From Baffinella frigidus (taxonomy: Eukaryota; Cryptophyceae; Cryptomonadales; Baffinellaceae), in NCBI GenBank assembly GCA_026770585.1, contig MU646402.1:194258-208163 (forward strand): a stretch of DNA of 13,906 bases. The letters run 5' to 3'. Below, in pieces: positions 10,101-13,189 of the stretch (the first letter of the stretch is position 1; the number at the start of each line of letters is the position of its first letter). The notes under the pieces are model-generated. The model ran no database searches. It saw only the letters and a list, made by a program, of their open reading frames with translations, and was not told where the DNA came from. The position numbers were made by a program, and so were the translations under genes.

Positions 10101-13100
10101 TATTACGAGTAAACCCCAATTGTGTATCAAATTTCGTTGCCAGAAAGTAGTGGTTTTATTCGCTTCCGCAGATTAACTTCGATGAGGGGTCGCCCCCAAT
10201 CTGATAGTCAACACACCACCCACAAGGCTACAGGGAACGCGGTGTTCTAAATTTAGGACCCCTTTCTTCGGATTGTAACGGGAACGGTTACTTACGCCCC
10301 GGATATCCGGGGAGTCAGGTTTCCACTGTTACTTCTTAAGTTAACAGAGGTTCCACTTTTGCTTTGAGACGTTCCACTCTCGACTTTGGTCTCGGTGGGC
10401 CGCGCTCTTTCCGTAGCATTCTGAGCGGGTTGGCTACCCCCCCCCCACATGAGGCTATCCATGCGAACAGAATAAATGGCATTCTAAAATTTGTGGGGGA
10501 ATGATCACGTTTCCGTACGGATGTCCGTACGGAAACGAGATCAAATGCTGACTTTTGGCGTGTTTCCTGGGCAATAATCCAATAATTAACTTATGACTCT
10601 GTTCGCATGGATAGCCTCGTGTGGCCCCGGAATACCTGCGTTTCTTTCCCGACTATAATGCCAGAAGCTAACGCCAGCGGACCCCTTAGCATACGGTAGG
10701 AAGCCCCCCTCCTCCCTACGACTTTTAAAACAAAAAGACTTTAAAAGTCGTAGGAGGGGGGCTCCTACCGTAGGCAATCCGTAGGCTCTAAGTACCTCGC
10801 TGGCGTTAGCTTTTTGCATGAACTAGCCACGCAAGAATACAAAAGAAGCTTATTTAAAACTTGAGAATCTTTCACAGTTGGGCATTTGTGCAGTAACTTT
10901 CGTGAGTTTGGTCACGTGCCTGTGCAAAAATTGCACAGGCACGAGATAACGTACCTTATCCTGGTACAGATTCTTACAACCCCACATGTAAATAGGCTGC
11001 TTCATCATTCTCGAGTGGAGGCTTGCGAATCTGGTCGACAATGTCGAAGGGTGGAGAGTCCCGCGGCTGTTGACTAATCAGAGCTTTGCCAGGAACGAAC
11101 AAAACCTGCCCGGTTTAGGTACCGCCCTGGTACAAAACCGGCTGTGGTACAAAACCGGCTGTGGTACAAAACCGGCTGTGGTACAAAACCGGCTGTGGTA
11201 CAAACCCTGCCAGGTCCAAGCAACCGGCATCCGGGTTTAGTCAACCGTTATACGAGGAAATTCTGGGCGGGGGTCGCCCGAATCCCGAAACACAATCGTG
11301 AACCCTAAACCCTAAACCCTAAACCCTGAACCCTAAGGCAGGGGGGTTGCACCCGTCGCTGTCTCCGACGATCACAACCACCTTGGAGACCTGATTTAGA
11401 GTCTAGGGTTTAGGGTTTGGGGTTTGGGGTTTGGGGTTTAGGGTTTAGGGTTTAGGGTTTAGGGTTTAGGTTTTAGGGTTCAGGGTTTAGGGTTTAGGGT
11501 TTAGGGTTTAGGGTTCAGGGTTTAGTGTTCAGGGTTAAGGGTGTGCTGAATTCGAGTTGACTTCCAGGCCTGAAAAAAAACGGCTCCGACTCCTCGCCCC
11601 AAAAGTTGCCGATCCTCGCTAGGTTGTCCCCACGCCACCCTTTCCTAGTGGCGTGCGCGGTCGTCGTGTGGGTATTTTCGCGGGCCTCGGATGCCCTAGG
11701 TTGTCCAAGAAAATTTGAAGAGCTTGAAACATTTCAAGGAATTCCCCACGCCACCCTTTCCTAGTGGCGCATCTAACATATATAGGAGAATTTGCTAGCC
11801 ACCTCCTACCGTAGGGCGACCCGTAGGTCATACAATCGGCACGCCCGTGCGCGGTCTCGCGCACGGCTGGATTCCGCTCTGCAACACCCCCGGGATTTCG
11901 CGATGTCATGGGGGTCCAATAAATTGCATCCCTCACCGCGAGGGATACGTTATGGGAATGCGGGATTTTGCGATGCTATGGGCGTTTCTGGATTTTATGG
12001 GGATCCAGTACGTTTTGGTCCTCACCTTCATGCCAGCGCCCATTGCGCCGGGGATCCGCAATGTAACACCCGGGCTTTCGCGATGTTATGGGTATCCGGG
12101 ATTTCGCGATTTTATAGGGGTCCAATAAATTGCATCCCCCATCGCGAGGACTCCGCGATGTCAGTTTGGTCACGTGCCTGTGCAAAAATTGCACAGGCAC
12201 GAGATAACGTACCTTATCCTCGTACAAATTCTTACAACCCGTGTCCGGGATTTCGCGATGTGAGGGATCTCCGGGAAACGTTTCGTTCCTCACCTTCATG
12301 CCAGCGCCGCCACAGGGGCCACGTTTGAGCTGGGCGTAGCGTGAGTGCTACATTCAGCGTAATGTAGCTGAGCGTGAGGAGGTCACACGAGAGAGAAGAT
12401 GATCTCGAGGGACCTACCCAGAGTCGTATATCACCAAGTATACAACGTATACGAAGATAATGTAGCTCTGACGCTGCATACAGAGCGTACTGTAGCGCTG
12501 ACGGTCCCCGCGAGGTTGTCCGCACCTGCATGTCAGCGCTGACACTACGGAGAACCATCGCACGTCAATTACTGGATTGTTTCTTAGGAAACACGCCAAA
12601 CGTCCGCAATTGTTCGGCACGTTACACCGGATATCCGGGGCTGCGGTTCTCCGTAGCCTCCCCAGCAGACGTCTCGGTCCTCTCCTTCATGTCAGCGTTT
12701 CACGGATACAGTCCATCTAAACGATTTGTACTAGCATCTTACCCATTGCCCTCAAACCTAACCGGAATCTCCCCTTGAATTCAAGGCGGAAAGGTCCTCG
12801 CTCGCTGCTCAGTGGGTGGACGTTTCGAGAGACCTTTATAATACCAACACGGCCGGCCATGTCAGCGCCCCCACAGGGGCCACGTATGAGCAGGGCGCAG
12901 CGAGAGTGCTACATTCAGCGCTGAGGGTTCTCGCAAGGTTCGGTCCTTACCTTCATGTCAGCGCCGGGGATCACGTTTCGAGTCTCAGACGTTTCGGGTT
13001 TCGGGTTTCGAGGTCCGGGTCTTGGATCTCGGGTTTCGGGTCTCGGGTTCCGGGATTCGGGTTTCGGGGTTGGGGTCCTCGCTCGCTGCTAAGTGGGTGG

Positions 13101-13163
13101 ACGTTGCGGTCCTCACCTTCATGTCAGCGCCGGGGATCACGAGATGCTTCCCGCCCGCATCGT
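658..13163 (-). CDS. M17 leucyl aminopeptidase, nine internal exons, partial at both ends
   Basis: Join on the minus strand of 13117-13163, 11353-11390, 9913-9978, 8361-8455, 7425-7495, 4683-4742, 3426-3536, 2414-2475 and 658-766. The nine pieces give 659 nt: two bases of a split codon, then 219 codons with no stop. All eight internal introns are GT...CAG and their phases (0,2,2,1,0,0,0,2) agree on both sides. The protein reads like bacterial-type M17 metallo-aminopeptidases: N-domain, the helix with RDLITTPAE that opens the catalytic domain, then K197, D202 and K209 of the partial product. That spacing (+5, +12) matches the metal ligands K and D and the catalytic K of E. coli PepA (K270, D275, K282). 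The family removes N-terminal residues from peptides, usually as a two-metal hexamer. The start codon and first exons are to the right of the window; the other metal ligands (NTDAEGR region) are to the left. Family assignment is strong; substrate and cell location cannot be read. Confidence 0.88.
811..834 (-). repeat. Truncated copy of exon 9, acceptor plus 5' part
   Basis: Minus strand TTTTAG followed by G and codons WGDASD, then divergence. It keeps the phase of exon 9 but lacks all catalytic residues. Confidence 0.85.
840..1432. repeat. Three copies of an intronic unit with internal hairpin
   Basis: A unit containing GAAACAATGGCAAACGTTGAC...TTTTGGCATTGTTTC occurs at about 877-950 and 1365-1432, with a shorter form at 1125-1160. 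GAAACAATGGCAAA and TTTGGCATTGTTTC can pair as an imperfect stem. Confidence 0.8.
999..1066 (-). repeat. Truncated copy of exon 9, acceptor plus 5' two thirds
   Basis: Minus strand CAG, then [21 protein letters not shown], after which homology ends. One base is missing near the acceptor, so splicing here would shift the frame. The catalytic IKP segment is absent. Confidence 0.88.
1478..1603. mobile_element. Degenerate palindromic element, family B (copy 3)
   Basis: The right arm reads GGTTTCTTATGAGCGAGGTACCCC, the inverse of the left end of the intact element at 4442-4561. The left arm (AAAACGCCCCC) is eroded. The centre has mirror-image CCTAGG pieces. Confidence 0.55.
1605..1709. mobile_element. 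Palindromic MITE-like element, family A (copy 1)
   Basis: 105 bp bounded by inverted TATCCCTTAAGTG / CACTTAAGGGATA. Its inner right half is nearly identical to the copy at 3654-3757. No coding capacity. The terminal TA on each side is compatible with a TA target duplication, an inference from sequence only. Confidence 0.75.
1868..2002. mobile_element. Nested palindrome, family C (copy 1)
   Basis: The inner arms (AAGTCAATTCCCCCACAAAT...GTCAACTTA and inverse) are shared with 5866-6017 and 13190-13339. The outer arms AGAAAAGCCTTTCTAAAAGTCG / CGACTTCTAAAAAGGCTTTT also mirror each other but are private to this copy. Confidence 0.8.
2075..2142. repeat. GGTACAAA-centred direct repeats
   Basis: Two units containing CGGTACAAAATCCGCCCGGAT and TGGTACAAACCATCCCCGGAT, each followed by AGT(A/C)AACCG. 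Related words recur at 11125-11240. Confidence 0.6.
2147..2221. repeat. Interstitial telomere-like array (TTTAGGG)
   Basis: Degenerate GGTTCTAGG/GGGTTTGAGG units sharpen into four TTTAGGG units at the right end, directly beside the exon 8 donor-side copy. Confidence 0.9.
2228..2252 (-). repeat. Truncated copy of exon 8, 3' end plus donor
   Basis: Minus strand CCGCGCGTCATCAAGATCAC then GTGCGT, equivalent to PRVIKI-T and a donor in the same phase as exon 8. It is separated from exon 8 by the (CT)n tract. Confidence 0.85.
2264..2401. repeat. (CT)n microsatellite with CTCG and TATC interruptions
   Basis: About 138 bp of almost pure pyrimidine on the plus strand (GA on the transcribed strand), beginning about a dozen bases after the exon 8 donor. 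Arg/Glu and Leu/Ser ORFs through it are artefacts. Confidence 0.97.
2414..2475 (-). CDS. M17 aminopeptidase exon 8 (HAVGRG...APRVI)
   Basis: 62 nt: 20 codons plus two bases of a split Thr. Contains VHAVGRG and HAPRVIKM, matching 'iHaVGras..aPrli.l' of M17 enzymes. The acceptor is CAG at 2476-2478 and the donor GTGAGC is at 2408-2413. After the donor, the transcript strand runs straight into a purine (GA) tract of about 140 nt. The donor-side copy at 2228-2252 lies on the far side of that tract. Confidence 0.92.
2483..2690 (-). repeat. 21-bp tandem repeats carrying two exon 8 acceptor copies
   Basis: Units of the form CTAAAGTCAACC...CG.GG repeat at a 21-bp period, clearest at 2603-2680. Two copies of the exon 8 acceptor are embedded. 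2559-2576 (CAG then VHAVGR) and 2674-2686 (CAG then VHAV) keep the acceptor and only the first few codons. Confidence 0.85.
2718..2848. mobile_element. Palindromic element with CTACCACGCCAGA arms
   Basis: The 13-bp ends CTACCACGCCAGA / TCTGGCGTGGTAG are perfectly inverted. The interior shows weaker mirror symmetry around GACCGTTC...GACGGTTGT. No second copy was seen. Confidence 0.65.
2963..3024. mobile_element. Half of palindromic element family B (copy 2)
   Basis: Matches the left half of 4442-4561 (ACAGGGGTACCTCGCTCGTA ... CACTTGGCCCATGCG) but lacks the inverted right arm. It lies between direct repeats of about 28 bp (GTCGCACGGGG.GAGAGCATG, 2931-2958 and 3029-3056). Confidence 0.7.
3131..3364 (-). 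repeat. Donor-side copies of exon 7, one with an inverted partner
   Basis: 3186-3218 reads LLVDNYPQ on the minus strand, but the donor has become TTTACA. Very short copies of the junction (CAG then GTTACG or GTTGTG) lie at about 3150-3160 and 3351-3364. Plus-strand 3246-3264 carries the same segment inverted, so 3187-3264 can fold back. Intronic AAATGGAAA..GGGAGGGCT is copied as well. Confidence 0.78.
3426..3536 (-). CDS. M17 aminopeptidase exon 7 (alpha/beta linker of catalytic domain)
   Basis: 111 nt, 37 codons, phase 0 at both ends. Contains [15 protein letters not shown], then AIVGDDLL and NYPQ. The usual family form is 'gPaeL..aA.aLa..hGa...vi.g.eLl..nypai'. The acceptor is CAG at 3537-3539 and the donor GTTGTG lies at 3420-3425. 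It joins exon 6 to give TPAE-DCAPGDL, as in other M17 proteins (TPAEdMgPaeL). Four truncated 5' copies lie upstream and three truncated 3' copies downstream. Confidence 0.92.
3607..4128 (-). repeat. Ladder of four exon 7 acceptor-side copies
   Basis: 3607-3632, 3859-3884, 3976-3997 and 4108-4128 each begin after CAG with DCAP and stop within about 25 nt. Two carry an extra CCCGG. Between them, units containing AGTTGACCGCGGAAA, GTTTTGTACCAGAACTGTCC and ACTTAACCCAAT recur, so the duplication included upstream intron sequence. Confidence 0.88.
3654..3757. mobile_element. Palindromic MITE-like element, family A (copy 2)
   Basis: 104 bp with perfect 17-bp inverted ends TATCCCTTAAGTGACCA / TGGTCACTTAAGGGATA. 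It interrupts the exon 7 acceptor ladder between the first and second copies. Confidence 0.85.
4153..4383. repeat. Wide inverted repeat with GAAGAGGGAGTATTTTAAA arms
   Basis: A perfect 19-bp arm at 4153-4171 is inverted at 4365-4383. The loop holds two CAGGCTTGGTCACG copies (4206 and 4243) and no gene. Confidence 0.75.
4442..4561. mobile_element. Palindromic element, family B (complete copy)
   Basis: Ends ACAGGGGTACCTCGCTCGTA... and ...TCATGAGCGAGGTGCCCCTGT are inverted, followed by AAGAAAACGCCCCC / GGGGGGCGTTTTCT. The arms are about 33 bp. Related pieces occur at 1478-1603 and 2963-3024. Confidence 0.85.
4608..4676. repeat. (GAA)n trinucleotide tract
   Basis: Purine-only GAA/AAGAA tract ending a few bases from the exon 6 donor, so the pre-mRNA would have a long UUC run just after the splice site. 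The poly-Ser ORF on the minus strand is exon 6 reading through into this tract. Confidence 0.95.
4683..4742 (-). CDS. M17 aminopeptidase exon 6 (RDLITTPAE helix)
   Basis: 60 nt, 20 codons, phase 0 at both ends. Contains [16 protein letters not shown], the counterpart of the highly conserved 'a.a..laRDLiNTPaN' helix that begins the catalytic half of M17 peptidases. The usual Asn before TPA is Thr here. The acceptor is CAG at 4743-4745. The donor GTGCCT is followed within a few bases by a long TTC tract on the transcribed strand (GAA on the plus strand). The alternative plus-strand reading is only a repeat artefact. Confidence 0.92.
4779..4814. repeat. 18-bp tandem duplication
   Basis: TATACGTGTTGAGTGCAC occurs twice in a row, upstream of exon 6. 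Confidence 0.95.
4918..5240 (-). repeat. Exon 6 acceptor-side copies and surrounding intron repeats
   Basis: 4997-5010 repeats CAG then GTTATGAGTACCGG, the first codons VMST of exon 6, before diverging. A more eroded version sits at about 5218-5236. The flanks CACCAAACAACGCACA..., CCTGGAAAT.AACTTCC and GCGGGATTCAGCTCTGATGC are also duplicated. No separate gene is seen. Confidence 0.75.
5241..5747. repeat. Intron sequence with ACTGAGACAGAGCTAGG repeats
   Basis: No exon recognised. (C)CAAATA(G/A)ACTGAG.. units occur at 5583 and 5680 and again at 6428 and 7018. GTTCGTGAGCTGGGATGTTAGCGC (5652-5676) resembles the intron just after the exon 5 donor, so it may be a remote donor-side copy. Confidence 0.6.
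5748..5842. mobile_element. Palindrome with GTAAAGTTGG...CGTCATTATTTCGC arms
   Basis: The outer arms GTAAAGTTGGGCACGTCATT and inverse are separated by a G-run core with smaller mirror sequences (CAAATTTAC / GTGAAATTTC). Non-coding. Confidence 0.8.
5866..6017. mobile_element. Nested palindrome, family C (copy 2)
   Basis: Nearly perfect hairpin of about 68-bp arms: CTTATCTCAGAAAACGAGTT at one end and its inverse at the other. The inner CTTAAGTCAATTCCCCTACA core is shared with family C. Confidence 0.9.
6018..6223. repeat. Intron stretch with telomere-like island and duplicated GTGGATTGCCTCG
   Basis: No gene seen. GTGGATTGCCTCGTTCGCAG at 6163-6182 recurs near 6389-6408 on the other side of the next palindrome. 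Three CCCTAAA units lie at 6187-6211. Confidence 0.7.
6224..6364. mobile_element. Nested palindrome, family C-related (copy 4)
   Basis: The outer arms GCCCTGGAG..TATGGGCAAATCG are inverted at TGCCCATA..CTCCAGGG. The inner TTTCTTAAGTCAAT / TTGACTTAAGAAA matches family C. The centre ATGCCAC / GTGGCAT forms its own small stem. Confidence 0.8.
6526..6562 (-). repeat. Truncated copy of exon 5, 3' part plus donor
   Basis: Minus strand [12 protein letters not shown] then GTTACA. It keeps the LVWP region of exon 5 with one codon lost and lacks the acidic 5' half. Confidence 0.85.
6573..6725. mobile_element. Palindrome with CATATTCATCTC arms
   Basis: CATATTCATCTC..AAGATAACTGA.TC.GTTCC is inverted at the right end. 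An inner pair CCTAAT/ATTAGG adds a second stem. One end runs into the 23-bp tandem repeat. Confidence 0.8.
6714..6759. repeat. 23-bp perfect tandem duplication
   Basis: GAGATGAATATGCTCCTAGG followed by ACG occurs twice without a gap. The first copy forms the right end of the preceding palindrome. Confidence 0.97.
6760..7060. repeat. Intron stretch with CCGAACCAA tandem motifs
   Basis: No gene seen. GACCGAACCAA occurs three times between 6964 and 7012. CTACATGGCGCCTGC is duplicated at 6836 and 6916. The AGACCAAATAGACTGAGACA unit reappears at 7018. Confidence 0.7.
7067..7102. repeat. (CT)18 microsatellite
   Basis: Pure CT run inside the intron after exon 5. Confidence 0.97.
7182..7252 (-). 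pseudogene. Near-complete second copy of exon 5 without acceptor
   Basis: Exactly 71 nt like exon 5 and in frame through [13 protein letters not shown]. The end is VSG instead of AAA, followed by the same GTACCA donor. The CAG acceptor is changed (GTCTG before the exon). Using the nearby AG would lose two bases and shift the frame. Best read as a dead duplicate, although its coding sequence is fresh. Confidence 0.85.
7271..7399. mobile_element. Palindromic MITE-like element, family A (copy 3)
   Basis: Starts TATCCCTCAAGTGG and ends CCACTTAAGGGATA. The inner GAGTAGGCCCATACGCCCTA and CTAGGACCTGCCTAGG are the inverted version of copies 1 and 2. A C-run and a second CTCAAGTGG near the left end suggest an internal duplication. 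Confidence 0.75.
7425..7495 (-). CDS. M17 aminopeptidase exon 5 (LVWPEG segment)
   Basis: 71 nt: two bases finishing a Glu codon, then 23 codons containing [13 protein letters not shown] and ending AAA. This matches 'a.LvwPegad.a.v', which precedes the catalytic domain in bacterial-type M17 enzymes. The acceptor is CAG at 7496-7498 and the donor is GTACCA below 7425. An acidic, alanine-rich stretch (NGDDADAGA) opens it. A second copy of exactly 71 nt at 7182-7252 lacks the CAG acceptor. Confidence 0.88.
7653..7681 (-). repeat. Truncated copy of exon 5, acceptor plus 5' part
   Basis: Minus strand GCAG then AC and NGDDADAGA, with silent and one non-silent change from exon 5. It ends before LVWP. 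Confidence 0.88.
7978..8005 (-). repeat. Truncated copy of exon 5, acceptor plus 5' part
   Basis: Minus strand GCAG then AC and NGDEAVAGA. More diverged than 7653-7681, with the same end point, indicating an older or less constrained copy. Confidence 0.85.
8136..8195. repeat. Two imperfect AAAAGT..TTTTCTCGAAAAGATG units
   Basis: A unit of about 30 bp is repeated in tandem, each unit with TCGAAAAGATG. A-rich and T-rich pieces give local stem potential. Confidence 0.75.
8219..8255 (-). repeat. Truncated copy of exon 4, 3' end plus donor
   Basis: Minus strand [12 protein letters not shown] then G and donor GTTGGC. It differs from the exon by Asp in place of Asn. The first two thirds are missing. 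Confidence 0.92.
8361..8455 (-). CDS. M17 aminopeptidase exon 4 (N-domain, WALG...YNRYKSKK)
   Basis: 95 nt: the last base of a Lys codon, 31 codons, and one base of the next codon. Contains [14 protein letters not shown] and [10 protein letters not shown], equivalent to the 'aalgwaLGaYrFdrYK.kk' stretch of bacterial-type M17 proteins. The acceptor is CAG at 8456-8458 and the donor GTTAGC lies at 8355-8360. The tyrosine-arginine motif is YNRY here, while the truncated copy at 8219-8255 reads YDRY, closer to the usual family form. It is surrounded by the richest set of truncated copies in the window. Confidence 0.92.
8456..9510 (-). repeat. Ladder of eight exon 4 acceptor-side copies
   Basis: Copies start after an acceptor-like CAG at 8594, 8704, 8917, 9066, 9171, 9279 and 9497, and at an eroded site at about 8798. 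They run down to 8554, 8678, 8848, 9030, 9119, 9252, 9471 and 8771 respectively. All begin with versions of FASLAGVDP. The longest (8848-8917) reaches [10 protein letters not shown] and 9119-9171 reaches LAWA. Intervening sequence repeats ATTATTGTGTGAACCGGGTC many times. Frameshifts or stops follow each truncated copy. Confidence 0.92.
9579..9726. mobile_element. Nested palindrome, family D (copy 1)
   Basis: The outer arms GATCTCATAGAGAAACGGTTTTAATT and its near-inverse enclose an inner core with CAATGAAATTTACTAC / GTAGTAATTTTCATTG. The core is an inverted copy of 10063-10148. AT-rich relative to its surroundings. Confidence 0.82.
9727..9912. other. Intron between exons 3 and 4, unassigned
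   Basis: No exon or clear repeat except the CTACCGTAGG word near 9784. The readable ORFs on both strands are antisense or shifted readings across exon 3. Confidence 0.5.
9913..9978 (-). CDS. M17 aminopeptidase exon 3 (N-domain, LP-x-GTY segment)
   Basis: 66 nt: one base completing a Gly codon, 21 codons including [15 protein letters not shown], then AA of a split Lys. This matches the 'fa.gaLPakLPaGtYrl' segment of bacterial-type M17 proteins. The acceptor GGCAG ends at 9979 and the donor is GTGAGC below 9913. Both phases fit the neighbouring exons exactly. No obvious junction copies surround it; the palindromes at 9579-9726 and 10063-10148 flank it instead. Confidence 0.85.
10063..10148. 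mobile_element. Palindrome, family D (copy 2)
   Basis: CTTTCCGGGCAACGAAA / TTTCGTTGCCAGAAAG arms enclose ATTACTACACGAATGCTTTG. This core is found inverted within 9579-9726, but the outer sequence differs. Confidence 0.8.
10149..10445. other. Intron between exons 2 and 3, mostly unassigned
   Basis: No exon recognised. A short perfect palindrome CCCCGGATATCCGGGG lies at 10297-10312. The phrases GAGGTTCCACTTTTGC and GAGACGTTCCACTCTCGAC echo sequence near 6045-6075. Confidence 0.5.
10446..10623. mobile_element. Nested palindrome with GAGGCTATCCATGCGAACAG arms
   Basis: CACATGAGGCTATCCATGCG...ATAA is inverted at the right end. A separate inner stem, GATC.CGTTTCCGTACGGA around 10503-10542, is almost perfectly self-complementary. 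Confidence 0.88.
10663..10814. mobile_element. Nested palindrome with AGCTAACGCCAGCG arms
   Basis: The outer arms AAGCTAACGCCAGCG / CGCTGGCGTTAGCTT surround an inner inverted pair TACGGTAGGA.GCCCCCCTCC...CTACGACTTTTAAAA and its complement. The right half has extra sequence, so the arms are asymmetric. Confidence 0.85.
10905..10982. repeat. 78-bp repeat, family E (copy 1)
   Basis: Nearly identical to 12163-12240 in the same orientation (two mismatches by eye). Contains a perfect stem CGTGCCTGTGCAA / TTGCACAGGCACG. Flanks are unrelated apart from this unit. Confidence 0.9.
11125..11209. repeat. 17-bp tandem repeat CTGTGGTACAAAACCGG
   Basis: Four to five consecutive units, almost perfect, ending in a diverged CTGTGGTACAAACCCTG. 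The TGGTACAAAAC word is shared with several other introns. Confidence 0.95.
11299..11336. repeat. CCCTAAA telomere-like array left of exon 2
   Basis: Five mostly perfect CCCTAAA units ending about 17 bp from exon 2 of the window. Confidence 0.92.
11353..11390 (-). CDS. M17 aminopeptidase exon 2 (N-domain beta strand)
   Basis: 38 nt: 12 codons reading [12 protein letters not shown], then GG of a split glycine codon completed by the next exon. The hydrophobic strand followed by GD.D matches the 'vLfGLGd.dD' stretch of M17 N-domains. The acceptor is CAG at 11391-11393 and the donor is GTGCAA just below 11353, which is weak beyond GT. This is the shortest exon. No truncated copies of it were found, unlike most others. 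It sits between CCCTAAA repeats on its left and TTTAGGG repeats on its right. Confidence 0.75.
11402..11545. repeat. TTTAGGG telomere-like array right of exon 2
   Basis: About 20 TTTAGGG units with TTTGGGG, TTCAGGG and similar variants, starting about a dozen bases beyond the exon 2 acceptor. Confidence 0.95.
11628..11769. repeat. Direct 26-bp repeats bracketing about 90 bp
   Basis: CCCCACGCCACCCTTTCCTA then GTGGCG at 11628-11653 and again at 11744-11769. The interval has a small stem CTTGAAA / TTTCAAG and a second AGGTTGTCC. Non-coding as far as seen. Confidence 0.9.
11885..12260. repeat. Dispersed CGGGATTTCGCGATG units and GTCCAATAAATTGCATCCC pair
   Basis: CGGG(A/C)TTT(C/T)GCGATG occurs near 11890, 11958, 12070, 12096 and 12246. 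GGGGTCCAATAAATTGCATC occurs at 11911 and 12117. ORFs here only ride the repeats. Confidence 0.8.
12026..12975 (-). repeat. Ladder of exon 1 donor-side copies
   Basis: Copies of the exon 1 end (GADMK or GAGMK) followed by a donor lie at 12026-12057 (GTGAGG), 12294-12308 (GTGAGG) and 12951-12975 (GTAAGG). At 12685-12697 the donor has mutated to GAGAGG. Weaker versions without a donor occur near 12530 and 12858. The GGCCACGT.TGAGC.GGGCG.AGCG flank is duplicated at about 12318 and 12878. Confidence 0.85.
12163..12240. repeat. 78-bp repeat, family E (copy 2)
   Basis: Same orientation and length as 10905-10982, with the hairpin intact. The two copies lie on opposite sides of exon 2, in neighbouring introns. 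Confidence 0.9.
12976..13078. repeat. TTTCGGG-type degenerate array
   Basis: Units such as GGGTTTCGGG, GGGTCTCGGG and GGGTTCCGGG, a TTTAGGG-like repeat with A changed to C. The Gly/Phe/Val-rich ORF through it is a repeat artefact. Confidence 0.85.
13117..13163 (-). CDS. M17 aminopeptidase exon 1 of the window (N-domain)
   Basis: 47 nt, starting in phase with two bases of a split codon, then 15 codons ending [13 protein letters not shown]. This corresponds to the N-domain segment of M17 enzymes usually written like G..LL.PdadG. The acceptor is CAG at 13164-13166 and the donor GTGAGG lies just below 13117. The exon ends in phase 0, matching the next exon. Copies of its first part lie upstream (13376-13849) and copies of its last part downstream (12026-12975). 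The gene's earlier exons must be beyond 13906. On its own this exon is too short to identify; the call rests on frame continuity and the following exons. Confidence 0.78.
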
Positions 13164-13189
13164 CTGGTTGGGGTTTGGGGTTTAGGGTG

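Noticed and set aside
11792-12328. 178-codon plus-strand ORF, the longest in the window
   Set aside because: Runs through CGGGATTTCGCGATG repeats and the 78-bp hairpin unit; repeated peptide pieces are repeat-driven.
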